From positions 1 to 5,192 of the forward strand of contig JACMJD010000477.1 in assembly GCA_014380825.1 (NCBI GenBank): a stretch of 5,192 nucleotides of DNA, in the 5' to 3' direction. The notes under the pieces are model-generated. The model ran no database searches. It had not been told where the DNA came from and saw nothing but the letters and a program-made list of their open reading frames with translations. The position numbers were made by a program, and so were the translations under genes. Below, one piece after another: positions 1-5,192 of the stretch. The stretch's first letter is position 1; each line of letters begins with the position of its first letter. The stretch comes from Phycisphaerae bacterium (lineage in GTDB: Bacteria; Planctomycetota; Phycisphaerae; Tepidisphaerales; Tepidisphaeraceae).

Positions 1-1564
1 CAGCGAGCGCGATCACGTCATCCGTTGATTGTGAATTTAACGAGATGACATCGCACACTTCCGGTCGACCGGCCGTCAGCGTGCCGGTCTTGTCGAAAGC
101 GATCACGGTGACGCGCCCCAGGTTTTCCAGATGCACACCGCCCTTCACCAGCGCGCCGATGCGCGCCGCCCGCGCGATCCCGCTGAGCACAGCCGCGGGC
201 GTTCCAATCGCCAGCGCGCACGGCGACGCTGCCGTGAGAAACGCCATCGCGCGATAAAACCAGGTCGACCAAATTGCGTTGAACACCAGCGGCGGAATGA
301 AGATCAGCAACGCAGTCGCCACCAGCACGAACGGCACGTAATAGTGCTCGACCTTGTCCGTAAACACCTGCGTCGGCGACTTGGTCGTCTGCGCTTCCTG
401 CACCATCTTCACGATCTTCGCCAGCGTGCTTTCACTGTGCAGTTTCGTGACGCGAACGATCAGCAAGCCATCGCCGTTGATCGTGCCCGCGAACACGCGC
501 GAACCGGCCACCTTGTCCACCGGAACCGATTCGCCCGTGATCGGAGACTGATCGATGGACGAGACGCCGTTCTCAACTTCCCCGTCGGCCGGCACGCGAT
601 CGAACGGGTGCACGACGATCGCGTCGCCGATCTTCAGATCCGTCACGCGCACGAGCCGATCGTTGCCGGCTACATCCCGCACGGTGGCCGTATCCGGCGC
701 GAGCTTGGCGAGCGCTTCGATCGCCTTGCGGGCGCGATCCATCGCGATCTCTTCACCCGCCTCACCGAGTGCAAACAGCACCAGCAGAAACGCGCCCTCT
801 TCGAAATGCCCCAGCAACGCCGCCCCAATTGCGGCGGCGAACATCAGCACGTCGATGTCGAATTGAAATTTGCGGAGGACTGAGAACGTATCCTTCGCGG
901 TGTACCAACCCGCGAGCACCGCCGTCGCACCCACAAGCACGTATCTCAACAATTCGGGACCGTGCGCGAACCGAACGACGACCGCACCGATCAGCAACAG
1001 CGCCGCGACGATCGCCATCGTCAGCTTGTGATACTCGACCGCGAGATCGAACCACTTGCGAATCCTCTCGCGCCCCTCCGCCGCTTGCGGCTTAGCGCCC
1101 CCATCACGCTTTACTCCCCCCTCTCGAAGCTGAAACCCCAATTCATCCAACCGTCGCGCGATCTCCGGCAACTGACAACTCCGTCGATCAAACTCCACGC
1201 GCAGCGATCGCGAGGCGAAACTCGCACTCGCAACCACTCCGGGCATCTTCGCCAGCGCCGATTCGATCGTCTGCTCACTTCGCGGCGAGATCATCCCTTT
1301 GATGCCCAGAATGACCTGCGCGCGATCCTTGGACAAACACGCGCCGGCGTGCTTCACCTCCGCGTCGATCTCACCAAGCGTGATGAGCCGCGGATCGTAA
1401 TTCAGGACGACGTTGGCAAACTCATTGCCGGGTTTGCATTCCAGTGAAACGCTGCGAATGCCCGGTGTGACCAGCAGCCGCTCGTTCAGGCATTTCGCGC
1501 ACGCTTCGCGATGATCCACGTCATCGGGACAAGTCGCGGGAAGTTGAAGAAGACGGGTTGCCAC
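1..1564 (-). CDS. Heavy-metal translocating P1B-type ATPase (SPC type), partial, C-terminus beyond left edge
   Basis: This inner-membrane pump would couple ATP hydrolysis to export of a transition metal; the exact metal is not determined. 521 codons are visible, reading down from a GTG at 1562-1564. Residues about 17-75 form an HMA-like metal-binding fold with CAKC at 22-25. Residues about 82-150 look like a second HMA fold, but the usual GMxCxxC is GMISPRS, so both cysteines are serines (S93, S96). A basic linker leads to membrane segments at about 181-200, 205-223, 235-250 and 253-270. The actuator domain with TGES at 343-346 follows, then two more helices with SPC at 447-449, and the phosphorylation site DKTGT with D491. 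The nucleotide-binding domain and last helices are outside the window. In the P1B family, SPC instead of CPC is typical of the P1B-4 (CoaT/HMA1-like) group, often tied to Co, Zn or other divalent metals. No Shine-Dalgarno is visible; an in-frame GTG at 1517-1519 is an alternative start but would sit just before the first CxxC. Confidence 0.95.
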   Translation of the reverse strand, partial: MATRLLQLPATCPDDVDHREACAKCLNERLLVTPGIRSVSLECKPGNEFANVVLNYDPRLITLGEIDAEVKHAGACLSKDRAQVILGIKGMISPRSEQTIESALAKMPGVVASASFASRSLRVEFDRRSCQLPEIARRLDELGFQLREGGVKRDGGAKPQAAEGRERIRKWFDLAVEYHKLTMAIVAALLLIGAVVVRFAHGPELLRYVLVGATAVLAGWYTAKDTFSVLRKFQFDIDVLMFAAAIGAALLGHFEEGAFLLVLFALGEAGEEIAMDRARKAIEALAKLAPDTATVRDVAGNDRLVRVTDLKIGDAIVVHPFDRVPADGEVENGVSSIDQSPITGESVPVDKVAGSRVFAGTINGDGLLIVRVTKLHSESTLAKIVKMVQEAQTTKSPTQVFTDKVEHYYVPFVLVATALLIFIPPLVFNAIWSTWFYRAMAFLTAASPCALAIGTPAAVLSGIARAARIGALVKGGVHLENLGRVTVIAFDKTGTLTAGRPEVCDVISLNSQSTDDVIALA

Positions 1565-1576
1565 AGTGGGATTGTA
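1562..1576 (-). promoter_or_regulatory. Possible leaderless promoter -10 element and GTG start of the ATPase gene
   Basis: On the minus strand the hexamer TACAAT (1571-1576) matches the sigma70-type TATAAT at five of six positions. It is followed by six bases (CCCACT) and then the GTG proposed as the ATPase start. There is no ribosome binding site. This spacing is what a leaderless transcript, starting at or next to the GTG, would show. No good -35 box is present at 16-18 bp; that region falls in the arm of the palindromic repeat. The assignment is inference from spacing only. Confidence 0.3.
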
Positions 1577-1593
1577 CGCGGTTGATCCGGTTA

Positions 1594-1650
1594 TCGTAGC
1601 CACGAACGCCAGTTCGTGGACCGTCCACGGACTTGCGTCTGTGGCTACGA
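1594..1650. repeat. Two-hairpin palindromic intergenic repeat (REP/MITE-like)
   Basis: A 57-bp element bounded by a perfect 10-bp inverted repeat: TCGTAGCCAC at 1594-1603 and GTGGCTACGA at 1641-1650. Inside are two hairpins of matching design. CCACGAAC (1600-1607) pairs perfectly with GTTCGTGG (1612-1619) around a GCCA loop. CCACGGAC (1625-1632) pairs with GTCTGTGG (1637-1644) around TTGC, with one G-T wobble. The junction GTGGAC-C-GTCCAC (1616-1628) is itself palindromic, so a single long hairpin is an alternative fold. The right arm supplies the TAG stop (1645-1647) and last serine codon of the upstream glycosyltransferase. No T-run follows on either strand, so it is not a classical intrinsic terminator. 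The doublet architecture resembles REP-type elements; whether it is multicopy cannot be seen here. Confidence 0.75.
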
Positions 1651-2796
1651 AATGAGATCACGATAATGGTCGATCCATCGACGCGATTGCGCAGTACGAT
1701 CGAAGTTGTCTCGGACGAATTCGCGTGCTCGCGACGATGTTGAATCGTGCAAGTTCCGGTCAGTCAACCATCGCGTGAGTGTCTCAGTAACGTGATCGAT
1801 GTTGGTTGGAACGACCGCACCCACGTTTGCTCTCGTGATTTGTCGATGAATCGCCACCTGGTCTGAAATGATCACCGGCGTGCCCGCCGCAAGGGCTTCG
1901 ATCACGACTACGCCGAAGTTTTCCTGGTAGCTTGTGAGCGCGAACAACTCCGCATCAACCATCGCCGCGGCGCGATCTTTGCCATAGATCATGCCGGGGA
2001 ACAGCACGCGATCGGCAATGCCCGAATCGCGCGCCAACTCCTGCACTCGCGATTGATATTCATCAATGTCTGGACCTGCGATCACGAGCATCGCGTCATG
2101 TTGGCTTGCGCTTTTCGCGAACGCGGGCACGAGCAGATCGAGTCCCTTCTTATGATGAATCCGGCTCATGAACAGCACGAACCGACGATCGCCTAGCTGC
2201 TGTGCGAACTTCGCCCGGAACAGACCGCGTGGCGGCAGCGGTTGGAAATCGGAAAGATCGATGATCAACCGCTCGACGATCGCCGGCGCTTTGATGCTCA
2301 ACGTCGCGACCAGGTCGCGCTCGGTCTCATCCGTGAAATGAATCGCCGCTGCTTGGTCGAGATCGCGATTCAATCGCAGCGCCAGATAGATCTGCTTCTT
2401 CAATCGACTCTGCGATAAACTCCACGGATCGAGCATTCCGTGCGGCGTGAAAATGTACGGCTTGCCTTGCGCATGCGCTATGCGAGCGGCCTGGTGCTGG
2501 ATCTCTTCCCACACGCCGTGGATGTGAACGACATCGCACTCGGCGATCAGTCTGCGCAGCGTCGGTTTGATGTCACGGTGCCACGCCAGCAGATTGGTGC
2601 TCGGGCCGATGAGGTGAACGTCTGCGCCGATTCGTTTCATCTGCTCGGCGGCGGCGGATTCGAAATCGTGGCCGAAGGTCGACGCGACGGTGATCTTCAA
2701 CCCTGCGTCGATCTGCGCGTGGATCATCGCCAGCATCGCGGTGGTCGGACCGCCCTGCCTTGGATCGACACCGCTGTTCACGTGAAGGATGTGCAT
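1645..2796 (-). CDS. GT-B fold glycosyltransferase, GT4-type (surface polysaccharide synthesis)
   Basis: The 383-residue protein has the usual length of a GT4 enzyme and probably transfers a sugar from a nucleotide-sugar donor to a lipid-linked or polysaccharide acceptor at the cytoplasmic membrane face. The N-terminal acceptor domain opens with MHILHVNSG and a glycine-rich QGGPTT loop (14-19). HIHGVWEE at 91-98 and TPHGMLDPW at 117-125 are typical of exopolysaccharide glycosyltransferases. The donor domain shows SRIHHKKGLD (211-220), whose basic residues normally contact the donor phosphates, GPD at 241-243, and the EX7E signature with E292 and E300 in ENFGVVVIE. No signal peptide or membrane helix is seen. 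The ATG at 2794-2796 fits the conserved start of the fold; upstream there is only a weak CGGAA. It is divergent from the next glycosyltransferase, and its TAG stop lies inside the palindromic repeat. Donor sugar and acceptor cannot be told from sequence. Confidence 0.93.
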   Translation of the reverse strand: MHILHVNSGVDPRQGGPTTAMLAMIHAQIDAGLKITVASTFGHDFESAAAEQMKRIGADVHLIGPSTNLLAWHRDIKPTLRRLIAECDVVHIHGVWEEIQHQAARIAHAQGKPYIFTPHGMLDPWSLSQSRLKKQIYLALRLNRDLDQAAAIHFTDETERDLVATLSIKAPAIVERLIIDLSDFQPLPPRGLFRAKFAQQLGDRRFVLFMSRIHHKKGLDLLVPAFAKSASQHDAMLVIAGPDIDEYQSRVQELARDSGIADRVLFPGMIYGKDRAAAMVDAELFALTSYQENFGVVVIEALAAGTPVIISDQVAIHRQITRANVGAVVPTNIDHVTETLTRWLTDRNLHDSTSSRAREFVRDNFDRTAQSRRWIDHYRDLIS

Positions 2797-2837
2797 CAGT
2801 TTCCGAATTGAATTTACCAGCTTACACTTCCGCCGCC
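2797..2837. promoter_or_regulatory. 41-bp divergent start region between two glycosyltransferase genes
   Basis: The two glycosyltransferase genes start back to back, leaving only 41 bp that is notably AT-richer than its surroundings. On the plus strand TACACT at 2823-2828 could be a -10 element, nine bases before the ATG at 2838. On the minus strand TAAATT (complement of 2811-2816) could serve the other gene, with a 14-base leader. Neither has a convincing -35 box, and the plus-strand gene has no Shine-Dalgarno. A shared regulated bidirectional promoter is plausible but is inference; promoters reaching into the opposite coding sequence are possible. Confidence 0.35.
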
Positions 2838-3980
2838 ATGAGAGCGTTGCATGATGTCCTGATCAACGGCCTGTCGATGGGCAGCGGCGGCGGATTTACC
2901 GTCGGGAAAGAGCTGTTGCGACACCTGGCGATTGCGCGCCCGGATTGGAAATTCACGCTCGCGATCATCGGCGGACACAAGCTGCACGAGGAGATCACGC
3001 GCGAATCGTTGCCCGCGAACTGTCACATCATGCGAGCGCCATCAGACGCGATCGGCAAAGTCGCCCGCATGCGATACGAGCGCGGCGACTTCGTCGCCTG
3101 GGCGAAAAGCAACGACGTGACGCGCGTGTTGCAGCTCAACGGGATGGTCATTCCGACGATGAAGATCCCAACGCTCAGCCACAACCAGGACCCGTGGCCG
3201 TATCGACCGCAGGCGTACATTCATTGGAAAGAACACGTCACCGCGTTCCTCAAACGCCGCGAACAGAAGCGCGCGCTGAAGCTGGCCGACTGCATGGGTT
3301 TTACCAGCAACTACCTGCGCGATCTCGTGATCAGTCGCGCCGGAATCCAACCGAAACGCGCCGAGGTCTTCTACAACGGCCTGGCCGAGTCGTGGCTCGA
3401 ACGCGCGCGTCAGCCGTTGCCGGATTGGAACAGCCGGCCGATGGAGATCGTCACGGTCAGCAACGTGCATCCGTACAAGCGAAATCATCTGGTCATCCAA
3501 GCGCTCCCAGCATTATTGAAACGCCCCGGACTGAGCGATCTCCTTTACCGCATCGTCGGCCACTGCGAACCGGTGTTTCGCGAGCAACTCGAATCGCTCG
3601 CCAAATCCCTCGGAGTCGCGAAACACGTCATCGTCCACGGACGACTAGACGATGCCCAGACGCAGCAGTATTACCGCCAAGCCAAGGCGTTCGTGATGAT
3701 GAGCGTCTGCGAAAGCTTCGGCATCCCCGCGATCGAAGCGATGACCTTCGGCACACCCGTGGTCACGAGCGACTGCTGCGCCATGCCTGAAGTCTGCGGA
3801 GACGCGGCGATCCTTTCGCCCGTGGATGATGTCGCGTCGCTGGCGCGGAATTTAGAGATCGCGCTGACGGATGCGACGCGAGTCGAACACATGAGGCAGC
3901 GCGGCGGCAAGCGAGTTCAGAAATTTCGATGGGGGGACACAGCCGAAGCGATGGCGCGGGCGCTGGAACAAATGACATGA
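2838..3980 (+). CDS. GT-B fold glycosyltransferase, GT4-type
   Basis: A 380-residue glycosyltransferase of family GT4 type, probably acting in the cytoplasm on a polysaccharide or glycolipid intermediate. The start is taken as ATG 2838. A longer in-frame reading from TTG 2760 adds 26 residues with no family character and would run over the start of the divergent gene. The N-terminal domain begins with a nucleotide-sugar fold and a glycine-rich GSGGGFT loop (15-21); SHNQDPWPY (114-122) is a likely acceptor-side loop. The donor domain starts near 202 with EIVTVSNVHPYKRN (203-216), which holds the expected phosphate-contacting basic residues, continues with VHGRLDD (266-272), and carries the EX7E motif E292-E300 in ESFGIPAIE, followed by FGTPVV. 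No transmembrane segment is present. It is only distantly similar to its divergent partner, so the two probably add different sugars or linkages. No Shine-Dalgarno is visible before the ATG. Its TGA ends one base from the stop of the convergent gene. Confidence 0.92.
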   Translation: MRALHDVLINGLSMGSGGGFTVGKELLRHLAIARPDWKFTLAIIGGHKLHEEITRESLPANCHIMRAPSDAIGKVARMRYERGDFVAWAKSNDVTRVLQLNGMVIPTMKIPTLSHNQDPWPYRPQAYIHWKEHVTAFLKRREQKRALKLADCMGFTSNYLRDLVISRAGIQPKRAEVFYNGLAESWLERARQPLPDWNSRPMEIVTVSNVHPYKRNHLVIQALPALLKRPGLSDLLYRIVGHCEPVFREQLESLAKSLGVAKHVIVHGRLDDAQTQQYYRQAKAFVMMSVCESFGIPAIEAMTFGTPVVTSDCCAMPEVCGDAAILSPVDDVASLARNLEIALTDATRVEHMRQRGGKRVQKFRWGDTAEAMARALEQMT

Positions 3981-3981
3981 T

Positions 3982-4281
3982 TCACGGCCAAGGGTGCATT
4001 AACATCCAATTCGCACGAAACACCATCACGATTTTCGCCGTGTAAACGATGTTCAGCGCGCCCATCACGCAACTGATGATTCCGGAAACCAGCTCTGCCT
4101 TTCTGTACGACGCGCGGTGTCGTATTGCACCGTGACCGCAGTAGCGAGGAATGATTCCCGCGAACGGGATGCAGAATAAAACGAAACCCAACAACGCCCC
4201 CACCGCGGACCAATTCGACTGGCGCGTGAGATCCCGCGCTTTACGTTTTCGTTCATAGTCGAGTGACTGATGTTCCGTCAC
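3982..4281 (-). CDS. Small two-helix membrane protein, DUF4190-like, coupled to nuoF
   Basis: I read a 99-residue protein from the GTG at 4279-4281, which overlaps the nuoF stop as GTGA. An upstream in-frame start near 4368 would give 128 residues, but the extra part lies wholly inside nuoF in another frame. A short charged N-terminus (YERKRKARDLTRQ, 9-21) is followed by a hydrophobic helix at about 24-45, a polar turn GHGAIRHRASYRKAE (49-63) and a second helix at about 64-88. The hydrophobic helix, GHxAxR turn, helix pattern resembles the DUF4190 family of small bacterial membrane proteins of unknown function; this is recognition by eye, not a search. By the positive-inside tendency, both the basic N-terminus and the basic turn would favour the cytoplasm, which is odd for two full spans; one helix may be re-entrant. 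No function is assigned. The four-base overlap suggests it is translated from the nuoF message. Confidence 0.72.
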   Translation of the reverse strand: MTEHQSLDYERKRKARDLTRQSNWSAVGALLGFVLFCIPFAGIIPRYCGHGAIRHRASYRKAELVSGIISCVMGALNIVYTAKIVMVFRANWMLMHPWP

Positions 4282-5192
4282 CGCGTATTCGACCCCATCG
4301 GCGTGGCGACATTTCTCGTCCCACGGCTCACCGTCAGCGGCACCGTTTTCACCGTATCTTCCGGACATTTCGCGGCGAACTCATCGTAGAACTTGTTGAT
4401 GAACGTGCGCGTCGCCCAGGCGGTTCCGTCGGCCAAGCCGCAGATCGTCGTGCCGGGCATGATGCCCATCGTCTTCTCTAGCTCCATCAGCATTTCCAGA
4501 TCGCGCGCCTTTCCATCGCCGGCGACGATTCGGTCGAGGATTTTCTTCATCCAGTTCGATCCCTCGCGGCACGGTGTGCACTGGCCGCACGACTCGTGCG
4601 AATAGAACCGCACGCAGTTGCGCAGCGCTCGCACCATATCGGCGTGCTCGTTCATCACGATCATGCCAGCGGTGCCCAAACCTAGGCATCCGCCGCGGAA
4701 GCGGACGTCGTCGAAATCCAGTTTGATGTCGAGCTGATTCGTGCCGAGAACTCCCATCGAAATTCCGCCGCAGATCGCGGCCTTGTATTTGCCGCCCTTC
4801 ATTCCGCCGCCGAGTTTTTCGATTGAATATTCCAGCGTGATGCCCAGCTCGTCTTCATACATGCCAGGCTTGTTCACGTGGCCGCTCATGCCGAACAGCT
4901 TGGGGCCGGGCGACTTTTCGTTGCCCATCGATTTGAACCACTGCGGCCCATTATCTCGCCCGATGATGTGCGGCACGCACGCGAGCGTCTCGACATTGTT
5001 GATGACCGTCGGCCGACCGAACGCCCCCGCGATCGCCGGGAACGGCGGCTTGTTTCGTGGCCAGCCGCGCTTCCCTTCGAGCGCTTCGAGTAATCCGGTT
5101 TCTTCGCCGCAGATATACGCGCCGGCGCCGCGGTGCACGTAGCATTCAACTTTGTATTTCGAGCCGAAGATTCCGCCCTTGCCGAACACGCC
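4278..5192 (-). CDS. nuoF: NADH-quinone oxidoreductase subunit F (NuoF), partial, N-terminus beyond right edge
   Basis: NuoF is the peripheral-arm subunit of respiratory complex I that binds NADH and FMN and carries iron-sulfur cluster N3, passing electrons from NADH towards quinone. The visible part is 304 codons; judged by family length, roughly 130-160 N-terminal residues, including the first glycine-rich FMN/NADH segment, lie off the window. From the right edge, the FMN-site signature GAGAYICGEETGLLEALEGK is followed by RGWPRNKPPFPA and the conserved NNVETLA. The N3 cluster ligands are in ESCGQCTPCREG (Cys 202, 205 and 208 of the visible fragment), with the fourth cysteine in TTICGLADG (Cys 251). 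All four ligands are present, so the protein looks functional. Small departures from common sequences are GEETG for GEETA and AICGG where PGG is frequent. After nuoF there is no nuoG; instead a small membrane-protein gene overlaps its TGA by four bases. nuoE may lie off the right edge, but that cannot be seen. Confidence 0.97.
   Translation of the reverse strand, partial: GVFGKGGIFGSKYKVECYVHRGAGAYICGEETGLLEALEGKRGWPRNKPPFPAIAGAFGRPTVINNVETLACVPHIIGRDNGPQWFKSMGNEKSPGPKLFGMSGHVNKPGMYEDELGITLEYSIEKLGGGMKGGKYKAAICGGISMGVLGTNQLDIKLDFDDVRFRGGCLGLGTAGMIVMNEHADMVRALRNCVRFYSHESCGQCTPCREGSNWMKKILDRIVAGDGKARDLEMLMELEKTMGIMPGTTICGLADGTAWATRTFINKFYDEFAAKCPEDTVKTVPLTVSRGTRNVATPMGSNTR

Noticed and set aside
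131..883. Plus-strand 250-codon open frame opposite the ATPase, and a further 161-codon frame at 962-1447
   Set aside because: They lie in the exact antisense register of the ATPase and have arginine/histidine-rich translations with no family character. Long antisense frames are expected in GC-rich genes.
1594..1650. Palindrome as an intrinsic terminator or a tRNA-like gene
   Set aside because: No T-run follows the stem on either strand, and the arms do not form an acceptor, D, anticodon and T-loop layout.
2760..2837. N-terminal extension of the plus-strand glycosyltransferase from TTG 2760
   Set aside because: The added 26 residues show no similarity to the glycosyltransferase fold and overlap the opposite gene's start, while ATG 2838 opens directly onto the expected first strand and glycine-rich loop.
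3042..3500. Minus-strand 152-codon open frame inside the second glycosyltransferase
   Set aside because: It is antisense to a clear GT4 gene and its translation has no recognisable domain or start signal.
3632..3642. Second copy of part of the palindromic repeat (CGTCCACGGAC shared with 1622-1632)
   Set aside because: The 11-base match encodes the conserved VHGR of the glycosyltransferase and lacks the flanking inverted arms, so it is probably coincidence.
4282..4368. Longer start for the small membrane protein near 4368
   Set aside because: The extra 29 residues are wholly within nuoF in another frame and are of low-complexity charged character; the GTG overlapping the nuoF stop is the usual coupled arrangement.
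1..5192. CRISPR arrays, rRNA or tRNA genes, insertion sequences, or a novel defence system
   Set aside because: No spaced direct repeats, RNA gene motifs, transposase or defence-type domains were seen; nearly all bases belong to five recognisable or coupled genes.

Overview
The window is bacterial DNA, fairly GC-rich, with five protein genes packed almost end to end. Lineage cannot be fixed from the sequence alone. The mix of unlinked neighbours, the weak or absent Shine-Dalgarno sequences, a short palindromic intergenic repeat and the style of the ATPase and NuoF proteins make me lean towards a Planctomycetota-type or similar environmental bacterium. That is a low-confidence impression.

Layout: (1) Positions 1-1564, minus strand: the N-terminal 521 codons of a heavy-metal P1B-type ATPase. 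It has two N-terminal metal-binding-like domains, six visible membrane segments, the actuator TGES loop, an SPC metal-site motif and the phosphorylated DKTGT. Its C-terminus lies beyond the left edge. (2) Positions 1565-1644: an 80-bp intergenic stretch mostly filled by a two-hairpin palindromic repeat, with a possible leaderless promoter for the ATPase. (3) Positions 1645-2796, minus, and 2838-3980, plus: two divergently transcribed GT-B (GT4-type) glycosyltransferases sharing a 41-bp start region; these probably belong to a surface polysaccharide locus. (4) Positions 3982-4281, minus: a 99-residue two-helix membrane protein resembling DUF4190. It is convergent to the second glycosyltransferase with one base between the stop codons. 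(5) Positions 4278-5192, minus: the C-terminal two-thirds of NuoF, the NADH/FMN subunit of respiratory complex I. Its stop codon overlaps the start of the small membrane protein (GTGA).

Three functional themes sit side by side: metal efflux, cell-surface glycan synthesis and NADH oxidation. Only the nuoF/small-membrane-protein pair shows clear co-expression geometry. The glycosyltransferase pair probably shares a divergent control region. I found no clearly novel multi-gene system. The most interesting items are the ATPase whose second metal-binding-like domain carries SxxS where CxxC is usual, the palindromic repeat that supplies the stop codon of a gene, and the membrane protein coupled to nuoF.
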